Positions 1 to 5,995 of a stretch of 7,684 nt of DNA are shown piece after piece (within the stretch, counting starts at the first letter, position 1; the number at the start of each line of letters is the position of its first letter). Where the stretch lies: contig CALDKL010000782.1 of the NCBI GenBank assembly GCA_937898895.1, positions 1 to 7,684 on the forward strand. Reading direction: 5' to 3'. Source of the stretch: an uncultured Verrucomicrobiae bacterium. GTDB lineage: Bacteria; Verrucomicrobiota; Verrucomicrobiia; Verrucomicrobiales; DEV007. Both the position numbers and the translations under genes were made by a program. Under the pieces are notes generated by a model. It saw only the letters and a list, made by a program, of their open reading frames with translations. It was not told the origin of the DNA and did no database searches.

Positions 1-678
1 ATCGGCGTTCTCGCCACAGTCGGCACCTGCGACAGCGGTGTCTACCCCCGCACCATCCAGAGCACCCTCGGTCGCGCCGGACGAGGGGTCGCCACCATCA
101 CCCAACAGGGCAGTCCCGATCTCGCGGCCGTCATTGAGGGGGATCCGTCGCGTCGCGCAACCGTCGCGCAACAGATCGCCACGGACGTGAGACACCTCGT
201 TGAACGCCACCGCGCCACCCAGGATCTGCCAGAGGGGAAACCACTCACCTCCATCGTCCTTGGTTGCACTCATTTCCCACTCGTCGCATCGGAGATCGAT
301 GCCGCCTTTGCCTCCCTGCGCCGCGACCCCGATTTTGCCCCCTACATTGCCCCAACACGGCATTACGTCGACCCCGCCGCGTGGACTGCTCGCCAGCTTT
401 TCCGCGAACTCGCCACGGCGAGACTGCGCCGACGCAGCGGCGATTCCGGCCCAACGGATCGGGATCAGTTTTTCCTCTCCGTGCCAGACCCGAACCTGTC
501 GCGCGAGCGACTCAACCCGGATGGCAGCCTCACCGACGCCTACAAATACGGACGCGATCCAGGGCAATCCATCGAGGCCACACTCGTCGTGCCGATGACG
601 CGGGCAATCCTGCCCGAGTCAGGTCGGAAGCTCGTCTCCGAAAAGCTACCCGCCGTGTGGGGGAGGTTGGCGGAATAG
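1..678 (+). CDS. Glutamate/aspartate racemase-family protein, C-terminal part (5' end outside window)
   Basis: Frame 1 is open from base 1 to TAG at 676-678, giving 225 residues with the N-terminal half missing. The key motif VLGCTHFPLV (residues 87-96) is the C-terminal catalytic-cysteine motif of the Asp/Glu racemase family; its Cys89 codon is at 265-267. The opening segment (IGVLATVGTCDSGVYPRTI) matches the conserved Gly/Thr/Ser/Tyr strand that precedes it in MurI. The family interconverts L- and D-glutamate (or aspartate) with two cysteines and no cofactor, in the cytoplasm, supplying D-Glu for peptidoglycan; the first cysteine lies off-window. About 130 residues follow the GCTH motif, more than the roughly 80 I expect for MurI, and include the segment FFLSVPDPNL and a YKYGR stretch. 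A variant Asp/Glu racemase-like enzyme is therefore as likely as housekeeping MurI, and I withhold the symbol. Family assignment is firm; exact substrate is not. Confidence 0.85.
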   Translation: MGVLATVGTCDSGVYPRTIQSTLGRAGRGVATITQQGSPDLAAVIEGDPSRRATVAQQIATDVRHLVERHRATQDLPEGKPLTSIVLGCTHFPLVASEIDAAFASLRRDPDFAPYIAPTRHYVDPAAWTARQLFRELATARLRRRSGDSGPTDRDQFFLSVPDPNLSRERLNPDGSLTDAYKYGRDPGQSIEATLVVPMTRAILPESGRKLVSEKLPAVWGRLAE

Positions 679-705
679 CGGTTTGCACTTCGGGCCGCGA
701 AACAC

Positions 706-754
706 GGGCAATCTATTTATCGGTTGCCCTCTGCGACGTCATTTTGCCGCAGGG
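706..754 (+). terminator. Two small hairpins downstream of the racemase gene (weak terminator candidate)
   Basis: GGGCAA (706-711) can pair with TTGCCC (724-729) around a 12-base loop. Directly after it, CTGCG (731-735) pairs with CGCAG (748-752), extendable by a G-T and a C-G pair. They lie 27-76 bases past the racemase stop, where a terminator would be expected. Neither is followed by a run of T, so an intrinsic terminator is not well supported. The pairing is seen; the role is inferred. Confidence 0.25.
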
Positions 755-768
755 AACCCGGTCAATCT

Positions 769-817
769 TCGAAAATTTTGTTCGATTTGGTCTTGACGGG
801 ATCGGAAATTTTTTGAT
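769..817 (+). repeat. Imperfect AT-rich direct repeat around a promoter-like site
   Basis: TCGAAAATTTTGTTCGAT (769-786) and TCGGAAATTTTTTGAT (802-817) resemble each other, allowing a two-base gap. Their starts are 33 bases apart, close to three helical turns. The second copy sits between the -35-like and -10-like hexamers described at 793-822, so the pair could be an operator. The AT-rich block also stands out in an otherwise GC-rich sequence. No known regulator site is recognised. Confidence 0.25.
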
Positions 818-822
818 CTACT
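793..822 (+). promoter_or_regulatory. Candidate sigma70-type promoter for the gene at 927
   Basis: TTGACG (793-798) matches the -35 consensus at five of six bases. TCTACT (817-822) matches TATAAT at four of six, with an 18-base spacer that is rich in A and T. Transcription would begin near 829-831 and leave a leader of about 95 bases before the ATG at 927. This is the best promoter-like pair in the gap, but it is a consensus match only. Confidence 0.35.
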
Positions 823-850
823 GTCCTCAACTCTGGTTGGAACAGAATCT

Positions 851-878
851 CTCCTCACTCAAGGAGGTAGGAAAAATC
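851..878 (+). promoter_or_regulatory. Perfect Shine-Dalgarno sequence in a small hairpin, with no standard start codon at its optimum
   Basis: AAGGAGGT (861-868) is a full complement of the 16S rRNA 3' end. CTCCT (851-855) can fold onto AGGAG (862-866) around a six-base loop and so mask it. No ATG, GTG or TTG lies at normal spacing. The codon seven bases downstream is ATC (876-878), which is in frame with the ATG at 927. Either translation starts at the distant ATG, or it starts at a rare ATC, or this is a leader element or a mutated start. The pairing and frame are seen; the function is inference. Confidence 0.4.
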
Positions 879-926
879 GCCTTTCTTCGTTATTGCGATA
901 CAAGGAACCACAAACCACACACGAGT

Positions 927-1487
927 ATGAAATTGGAAACCATTCAAGTTTCCTTCTCCAGAGGAATCTCGGCACGCCTGCTCTTTGCGGGCTTACTTGT
1001 CGCGACCACCTCCGGTAGAAGCGATCTCAACGAAGCCCGCGTTCTGAGGGACGCTTCGGGGGTATATACGGGACAGGCCACCGGAGGAATGTACCACATC
1101 ACCTACGACGATGGTTCACCCGGATTCAGCTTCACAGGGCATCCGGCGGACTTCAAGGAACTCGCTCGCTTCAAGGAAGGTCGGTCGGCCGGCACGATCA
1201 CCGACGACGACCTCTCCGGGGACGGAGCCGGCCAGGGGGCTGCAACGCAAAAGCCGAACGTGGTTCGCGGGGGCAGACGGATCATCCTCAGAATTTCCAA
1301 CATCGTTTTCGAGGAGGACGAGTCCGATCATTTGGGTCAGTGGAGGGGAGGACGGGCCGACGGAACGGTTGACGACAAGGGGGCGCAATGGCGGGCGAAT
1401 TCTACCGCCAGCGCTTCCCAGCGCAACGGCAATCCACCGGATCATACGCGAAGAGTGACAGGTCGCAGGATTGCCGGAAAAGACTGA
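927..1487 (+). CDS. Small putative secreted protein of unknown function
   Basis: ATG at 927 opens a 186-residue frame ending at TGA 1485-1487. The N-terminus looks like a Sec signal peptide: Lys/Arg in the first 16 residues, then a hydrophobic core (ARLLFAGLLVATTSG, about residues 16-30), with likely cleavage near residue 30. There is no lipobox cysteine. The mature part begins with a GVYTG segment, continues with aromatic and Gly/Asp-rich stretches (MYHITYDDG; TITDDDLSGDGAG near residue 95), and ends basic and low in hydrophobics. Codons favour G or C at the third position as in the neighbours, which supports real coding at least to about base 1340; the last 45 residues look less protein-like. 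I recognise no domain. A good Shine-Dalgarno lies about 60 bases upstream of this ATG, too far to serve it normally, so the start could be earlier in the same frame (876). It precedes the repeat-protein gene by 80 bases on the same strand. Confidence 0.5.
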   Translation: MKLETIQVSFSRGISARLLFAGLLVATTSGRSDLNEARVLRDASGVYTGQATGGMYHITYDDGSPGFSFTGHPADFKELARFKEGRSAGTITDDDLSGDGAGQGAATQKPNVVRGGRRIILRISNIVFEEDESDHLGQWRGGRADGTVDDKGAQWRANSTASASQRNGNPPDHTRRVTGRRIAGKD

Positions 1488-1491
1488 GCGA

Positions 1492-1527
1492 TGGCGGGTG
1501 AGCCGCCTTCCGTCCCGCCACTCACCC
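1492..1527 (+). other. GC-rich spacer with competing hairpins
   Basis: Four bases after the stop of the preceding gene, the block 1493-1502 can pair in three mutually exclusive ways: GGCGG (1493-1497) with CCGCC (1503-1507); TGGCGGG (1492-1498) with CCCGCCA (1514-1520); and GGGTGAG (1496-1502) with CTCACCC (1521-1527). No T-run follows. It could slow polymerase, act as a weak terminator, or protect mRNA ends. The pairings are seen directly; the role is unknown. Confidence 0.3.
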
Positions 1528-1553
1528 CAAGGATCCCATCCCGTTCTGTGGCC

Positions 1554-1559
1554 AAGGAG
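1554..1559 (+). promoter_or_regulatory. Ribosome binding site setting the start at 1568
   Basis: AAGGAG lies eight bases before ATG 1568, ideal spacing. A longer frame could begin at GTG 1559, but that codon overlaps the end of the Shine-Dalgarno sequence, and a later ATG at 1577 is spaced worse. This fixes the start of the repeat protein at 1568. Confidence 0.75.
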
Positions 1560-1567
1560 TGCTTCGT

Positions 1568-2860
1568 ATGTTCACCATGCGCGAAGGGATCGTCGCCGGG
1601 GTTTCTGCTACCCTTGGTTTGGTCGCGGGACTTTCCATTCCGACTCTCCGCAACAATGGGATGCCTTCGAATCAATCTCCGCCGACCGCCTCCATCACTC
1701 TTGTAACGGACCCCGCGACACAGGAGCGACTCGGAGATGGAGTCCTTCTGCTTTCCGATCCGCGCCTTTCTCCCCAGCAGTTGCAGAAGATTGGCCGACA
1801 GTTGGTGACTCGTGATCCGATTGACGCTGTCCGGCGGGCGAAGGAGATTCCAGGAATCGAGAATCGCGACGCCTACCTTGGCGAGGCACTGCGAGCCTGG
1901 GGTGAGGCCGACGGAGAAACCGCTTCGCGATGGGTCCAATCCCATCTCGCGGGGGAAGCCCTCTCCGACGCCCTCTACTACGTCGCCGACGGCTGGGCCG
2001 AGGCGGAACCAGCGAAGGCAGCCGCGTGGTTCCATGAGAACACATCCGGATCGATACGCGACGATGCCTTGTGGGAGTCGATCGAGGCATGGGGGCGCAA
2101 GGACATTTCAGCGGCGGTCGTTTGGGTGAAGTCGCTCGACGAGCAACTCAAATGGATCGCCATGGATGGACTTGCGTCCGGGTGGGCCTCCATTGATTCT
2201 CCTGCCGCCGCCGCAGCCGGATTGCAAATGCTTGACGAGGATTATGGACATGACTTTGTCATCACCGCAACGAACCATTGGGCGGATTCCGATCCGCGCA
2301 GTGCGGCAGAATGGGCTTCCGGTCTCGAGAATGCACGGCTCCGGGCCAACGTTTCGGGGGAATTGGGCAAAGTCTGGTCACAACACGATCCCAAGGCTGC
2401 GGCGGCATGGCTGACCACGGTCGCGGATGAGCGAAGTCGGAGGGCCGCCCTCGAAGGCATTGCCATCGGCTGGTCGAAACACGATCCCGCCGGGGCGATC
2501 GAGTGGGCGCTCGCTTCGGGGGACGCGCCTGAAGCACTCGATGAGATCATCACCGACATCACTTTCAACTGGAGCAATCTCGATCCGGCCGGTGCTGCAA
2601 AGTGGCTCGAAAACCGACCTCGCGGCCCTGACAGGGATCGCGTAATTCAGAAGTTCACCACCTGCTTTTTCGAGGATGATCCGCAGGCAGCAGTGGGATG
2701 GGCGGCAGAAATCGGGGACCCCGTCCAACGTGAAACCGAATTGCGGAGGCTCCTGAAGCAATGGGTTGATCTCCGTGGCGAGGTTGCCAGGAAAGAGATC
2801 GAAACTCTTGACCTGCCCGACGGATTGAAATCCGAGTTTGCAAAGGCAACGCCCAACTGA
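1568..2860 (+). CDS. Secreted or membrane-anchored 32-residue-repeat (W-x3-DP-x2-AA-x-W) solenoid protein
   Basis: This gene encodes 430 residues. The N-terminus (REGIVAGVSATLGLVAGLSI, residues 5-24) is one hydrophobic segment after a short basic start, so a signal anchor or signal peptide; the body would then lie in the periplasm or outside. Residues 30-70 are a Pro/Ser/Thr-rich linker. From about residue 71 the chain consists of about eleven helical repeats. Anchor residues are at L79, W111, W143, W175, W206, W238, W270, W302, W335, F367 and W399, so spacing is 32 with single exceptions of 31 and 33. Most units carry Asp-Pro at anchor+4/+5 and a second Trp at anchor+11 (122, 154, 186, 249, 281, 313, 346, 378). 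Units of this style are, as I recall, common in uncharacterised Verrucomicrobia proteins. Two-helix solenoids of this type usually bind other proteins; no catalytic motif is visible. The function is unknown. It converges on the exporter gene, 36 bases away. Confidence 0.85.
   Translation: MFTMREGIVAGVSATLGLVAGLSIPTLRNNGMPSNQSPPTASITLVTDPATQERLGDGVLLLSDPRLSPQQLQKIGRQLVTRDPIDAVRRAKEIPGIENRDAYLGEALRAWGEADGETASRWVQSHLAGEALSDALYYVADGWAEAEPAKAAAWFHENTSGSIRDDALWESIEAWGRKDISAAVVWVKSLDEQLKWIAMDGLASGWASIDSPAAAAAGLQMLDEDYGHDFVITATNHWADSDPRSAAEWASGLENARLRANVSGELGKVWSQHDPKAAAAWLTTVADERSRRAALEGIAIGWSKHDPAGAIEWALASGDAPEALDEIITDITFNWSNLDPAGAAKWLENRPRGPDRDRVIQKFTTCFFEDDPQAAVGWAAEIGDPVQRETELRRLLKQWVDLRGEVARKEIETLDLPDGLKSEFAKATPN
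1778..2833 (+). repeat. Eleven tandem 96-base (32-codon) protein-level repeats
   Basis: The repeats inside the gene at 1568 follow the pattern aromatic-x3-Asp-Pro-x2-Ala-Ala-x-Trp, clearest at the units anchored at W238 (WADSDPRSAAEW), W270 (WSQHDPKAAAAW) and W302 (WSKHDPAGAIEW). The first unit (anchor L79) and the last (W399) are degenerate and look like caps; the W206 unit lacks the second Trp. DNA identity between units is modest, so the duplications are old and the pattern is held by selection on the protein. Confidence 0.8.
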
Positions 2861-2879
2861 GGTGCCTGCCACGGCCACC
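2861..2879. terminator. Weak hairpin between convergent genes
   Basis: GGTGCC (2861-2866) can pair with GG-CACC (2873-2879, one bulged C at 2875) around a six-base loop, immediately after the stop of the repeat-protein gene. It fills half of the 36-base gap between convergent stops, where a two-way terminator would be useful. There is no T-run on either side, so this is only a candidate. Confidence 0.2.
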
Positions 2880-2896
2880 CTCGCCAGTCCCCATTT

Positions 2897-5146
2897 CTAC
2901 CCTTCCATGGCGCTGCGGCCTTGATCGGTTCTCTCACCGATTCGATCAACCAGAACGAGAATGGCGGGCAGCACGATCAGATCGCCCAACATGGCGAGCG
3001 CAAGTGTTATCATTCCCACGGTCGCGAACAAGCGCACTGTGGGGAGTTCGCTCGTCCAGAGCAAGGAGAGCCCCGCGACCAGAATTCCGGTGGAAGTCAC
3101 GAGCGAGGATCCGAGAGAAACGAGCGTCTCGCGCACCGCCACGCCCGCTTCGCTCCCACGCATTCGGTTTCGCCGATAATGGAAAAGAAAATGAATCGTG
3201 TCATCAACGGCGATGCCGAGGCAGATCGAGAAAGAGAGGGCACTGACAAAGAGGACATCCATCCCGTTCAAGTAGATCCATGTACCGGTCAGGACGAGAG
3301 GCAGGATGTTGGGTATGATACTCGCCAACCCCAATCTCCAGGATCTCAAAGAAAATCCGATCGATAGGAAGATCACAAATCCTGCCGAGAAAAGGGTTGT
3401 GGTCAGTTGCCCGATCATGGGCAGACTTTCCCGGATCGAAGCAGAAGTCAAACCGACAAGTCGAACACGAATTCCGGGAAGATCCTCCTCGATGCGACGC
3501 AGGTGTCCGCCCAGCTCTTCGAGACGGGGCGCGAGCCTCCTCGCACCCTGATCTTTCAGTAGCGTTTTCACCAAAGCCGCCCCTTGCTCAAGATCGAGGA
3601 TGGTCTCGAGAGATCGCGGGGGAAAAACAGTGTGGAGTTCATCCAGGCGCATCTTCGGATTCTGATTCCGCGCCAGATTCAGGAGGGTCAACACAGAAAA
3701 GGGCGAGCCTGTCAGTTCGGGGATGGCGACCACCTCCTGCGTCCGCCGAAGTGCCTCCTCGATCTTCGTCTCGTCCCTCACTCCCGATTTCGGCCACGAG
3801 ACGAGAACAACGAGCGGTTGTGACCCTCCGAAGGCCGCTTCGAGCCTCTCGATCGCATGCCACTCCTTCGAGGAGGGATCGAGGTTCTCGCGATAGCGGA
3901 AGTCGTACTCGAGCCGAAAGTATGCCTGGATGGCAACAACGGTAAGCACGACGGCCCCGGCGACGATGATTCGCGGGTAGAGAGTGACAATCCTGGCGAG
4001 GTGAGGGAGAAACACCATCGTGCCGTCGCGGAGGTGTCGAGGAGGCAGATGCCGCCCGAGACCGGAAGCGGCAAGAAGCGGCGTCAAAAGGATCACTGAC
4101 ACAAAGACGACCGCCGTGGCGCAGGCGCAGACCGCTCCGAAGCGAGCCACGATTTCGTTGCGGGAAAACAGGAGCACCGCAAAAGAAACGGCCGTGGTGA
4201 AGCAAGTCATAAAGCAAGGCACGCCAACCTCTGCCAACCCTGCCGCTGCCGCACTCCGGGGATCCCGTCCCTCGATCAGGTATCGACGGATCGCGTAGGT
4301 CAGATGGATCCCATCCGTAAGGGAAATAATAGGTATCAGGACCGTCGCCATATTGTTGAGGGAGTTCACAGGCTCTCCCGCCAGACCCATTCCCCCGACC
4401 GTCCAGAGATAGGCTAGAATCGGAACCGGGAAGATGAGAACAACCGCCACAAACCTCCTGAACATGAGCCAGGCAAAGGCGGCGCCCAGAAAACAACAAC
4501 CGATGGCGAAGACCCGCTGTTCTTGTCGGGTCGCTTTGACAACCTTCACTCGCAGTGCGGGGATTCCGGTGACATCGGCAGTGAGTCCGGTCCGGCGCGT
4601 CAGGTCGCTGAGGAGCTTTTCGATCTCTCGTTGGATTGGCGCGAGATCTTCCACCATCCGGATTCCCGCTTCCGGCTCGGCGACAAAGAGCATGGTTTCC
4701 CGGTCTTTCGAAAGAAAGAACTCCTGCATCCCCTTCCCGTCCACACCGATGTCGGGATGCGTTCCTCCGGAGACTCGGGATGAAGGCGAAACCGGATGCA
4801 TTCCGAATGGGATGCTCCTCACCGAGTCCATTTCTTCGAAGAGGGAGGCGACGGACTCGATTCCGGGAATCCTGCGAAGTTCCAGATCGAATTCGATGAG
4901 CCTACCGATCACTTCACCATCGAGGAGCCTCTTTCCCCCGACGATGCAAAGGAAAGCCTCGTTGGTGGCGCGGAGTGATCCGAATTGATCTTCGGATGGA
5001 AAGGCATTCCTCATGTCGTCGTTGTATCTCACACGCGTCATGCCGAATGCGGCGGCGACCGAAATCACGGCGAGGATCGTCCATCCCACGGCCGGGTTCC
5101 CGATCAACCATCGCGCAGAACTCCGGATCAGCAGAGTCGGGGACAT
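2897..5146 (-). CDS. RND-superfamily (MMPL-type) membrane exporter
   Basis: A 749-residue inner-membrane transporter with the full duplicated RND plan. I place TM1 at residues 21-36, a large periplasmic domain at 37-212, TM2-TM6 between 213 and 360, TM7 at 391-410, a second periplasmic domain at 411-580, and TM8-TM12 between 582 and 733. TM4 carries ISLTDGIHLTY (Asp278) and TM10 carries GIAVDDTIHFLFHYRR (Asp648, Asp649), the pseudo-symmetric acidic positions that relay protons in this superfamily. Length and the single-chain plan fit the predicted-exporter/MMPL branch rather than the approximately 1000-residue AcrB type. Substrate is unknown; relatives move lipids, hopanoids or other hydrophobic molecules. 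The frame runs open 46 codons further upstream, but that stretch is Arg/Cys-rich and overlaps the end of queH, so I chose ATG 5146. No Shine-Dalgarno is evident before it. No periplasmic adaptor or outer-membrane channel gene is adjacent. Confidence 0.9.
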   Translation of the reverse strand: MSPTLLIRSSARWLIGNPAVGWTILAVISVAAAFGMTRVRYNDDMRNAFPSEDQFGSLRATNEAFLCIVGGKRLLDGEVIGRLIEFDLELRRIPGIESVASLFEEMDSVRSIPFGMHPVSPSSRVSGGTHPDIGVDGKGMQEFFLSKDRETMLFVAEPEAGIRMVEDLAPIQREIEKLLSDLTRRTGLTADVTGIPALRVKVVKATRQEQRVFAIGCCFLGAAFAWLMFRRFVAVVLIFPVPILAYLWTVGGMGLAGEPVNSLNNMATVLIPIISLTDGIHLTYAIRRYLIEGRDPRSAAAAGLAEVGVPCFMTCFTTAVSFAVLLFSRNEIVARFGAVCACATAVVFVSVILLTPLLAASGLGRHLPPRHLRDGTMVFLPHLARIVTLYPRIIVAGAVVLTVVAIQAYFRLEYDFRYRENLDPSSKEWHAIERLEAAFGGSQPLVVLVSWPKSGVRDETKIEEALRRTQEVVAIPELTGSPFSVLTLLNLARNQNPKMRLDELHTVFPPRSLETILDLEQGAALVKTLLKDQGARRLAPRLEELGGHLRRIEEDLPGIRVRLVGLTSASIRESLPMIGQLTTTLFSAGFVIFLSIGFSLRSWRLGLASIIPNILPLVLTGTWIYLNGMDVLFVSALSFSICLGIAVDDTIHFLFHYRRNRMRGSEAGVAVRETLVSLGSSLVTSTGILVAGLSLLWTSELPTVRLFATVGMITLALAMLGDLIVLPAILVLVDRIGERTDQGRSAMEG

Positions 5147-5155
5147 CACAGCGGG

Positions 5156-5185
5156 ATGATGTCTCAAATCAAATGGCGGAGTCAA
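5156..5185 (-). promoter_or_regulatory. Possible internal promoter just before the exporter gene
   Basis: On the minus strand TTGACT (5185-5180) and CATCAT (5161-5156) are spaced by 18 bases, with five and four consensus matches. Transcription would start near 5149, almost at the ATG at 5146, which would fit the lack of a Shine-Dalgarno sequence if the message is nearly leaderless. Chance matches of this quality are common. Confidence 0.2.
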
Positions 5186-5231
5186 CGGTTTTCCCGCCGA
5201 AGCCGCAACACGCACGTTCGACGCGCACGAG

Positions 5232-5987
5232 TCACACCGGCTCCGATGCCGCCGTCTCGGCATCCGGCTCCACGACTGCGTCACGACCGTAGAACTTGAC
5301 CAGTCGCCGGATCTTCGGACGTCCCTTCGACTCGCGCCAGGCGTTCGTATCGCGAAGGCTGTAGACGCAGCCGCAATATTCCTGCTGATAGAACTCTTCT
5401 CGCTTCGAAATCTCGATCATGCGCTGCGCCCCTCCCTCCTTCCGCCAGTTGAACGTCCAATAGCGCATCCCGGGATGCCTCGCTGCGGCGCGCTCGCCGC
5501 AACCGTTGATCTGGTCCATGTTTTTCCAGCGAGAAATTCCCAGGGTGCTGGAGATCAAATGGAACCCGTGAGCGGCAGCATAGTCTGCGGTGACCTCGAA
5601 ACGCATGTCAAAGCAGGCCGTGCAGCGGACCCCTCGCTCCGGTTCGTGCTCCATGCCCTCGGTGCGGTCGAACCAGTCGCGAGCGTTGTAATCCCAATCG
5701 ACAAACGCCATGCCGAGCTTTTCGGCGTAGCGGATGTTCTCCTGCTTGCGGATCTCGTATTCGTCTCGCGGGTGAATGTTAGGGTTGTAAAAAAAGATTG
5801 TCGTTTCGATTTTCGAAGCGGCGAGGGCGTCCATCACCTCCGCGGCACAGGGGGCACAGCAACTGTGCATGAGGACTCGCTTCTCCCCGTTCGGAGTCTC
5901 GAGCATGGGACGCACATAGTGCTCCACGGAGAGTCGCGTGCTATCTCCGCCTCCCGGATTCGTTCCGCTCTGTGTCCGCCGTCCCAT
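5232..5987 (-). CDS. queH: Epoxyqueuosine reductase QueH
   Basis: This 251-residue cytoplasmic enzyme carries out the last step of queuosine synthesis, reducing epoxyqueuosine to queuosine at the wobble base of tRNAs with GUN anticodons (Asp, Asn, His, Tyr). It is the unrelated replacement of cobalamin-dependent QueG. Family signatures are present in order: HSCCAPC (residues 41-47), FYNPNIHP (66-73), the MEHEPERG-x-RC-x2-C stretch with Cys122 and Cys125, the SSTLGISRWKN block (about 146-156), and EYCGC with Cys205 and Cys207. The conserved cysteines fit the iron-sulfur and metal site of the family. I chose ATG 5987 because it falls eight bases after the stop of the upstream gene and gives the 40-residue lead-in seen in longer Gram-negative QueH proteins. 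An earlier ATG at 6062 would overlap that gene by 67 bases, and ATG 5906 is possible. Tight spacing suggests co-transcription with the hydrolase-NamZ gene. Confidence 0.93.
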   Translation of the reverse strand: MGRRTQSGTNPGGGDSTRLSVEHYVRPMLETPNGEKRVLMHSCCAPCAAEVMDALAASKIETTIFFYNPNIHPRDEYEIRKQENIRYAEKLGMAFVDWDYNARDWFDRTEGMEHEPERGVRCTACFDMRFEVTADYAAAHGFHLISSTLGISRWKNMDQINGCGERAAARHPGMRYWTFNWRKEGGAQRMIEISKREEFYQQEYCGCVYSLRDTNAWRESKGRPKIRRLVKFYGRDAVVEPDAETAASEPV

Positions 5988-5995
5988 TTCTTGGT

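Noticed and set aside
264..926. Plus-strand frame running open from 264 into the gene at 927
   Set aside because: Up to 678 it overlaps the racemase, whose catalytic motif lies in a different frame, and the rest crosses the promoter-like gap. Only the part from 927 (or possibly 876) looks like a gene.
1491..1706. Short plus-strand frame with a CxxC-like stretch near the start of the repeat protein
   Set aside because: It overlaps the well-supported gene at 1568 in another frame, has no Shine-Dalgarno sequence, and is Pro/Ser-rich in the way of a shadow frame.
1778..2833. DNA-level tandem repeat or CRISPR-like array
   Set aside because: The 96-base period is seen only in the protein. The DNA units differ too much for a recent tandem array, and no short conserved repeat with unique spacers is present.
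3639..4499. Minus-strand frame (286 codons) inside the exporter gene
   Set aside because: It overlaps the exporter in another frame on the same strand. The exporter frame shows continuous TM segments and RND Asp motifs, while this one is Arg/Ser/Gly-rich with no domain.
5147..5284. 46-codon upstream extension of the exporter
   Set aside because: It is Arg/Cys-rich, unlike an RND N-terminus, and overlaps the end of queH by 53 bases. The downstream ATG gives a normal start just before TM1.
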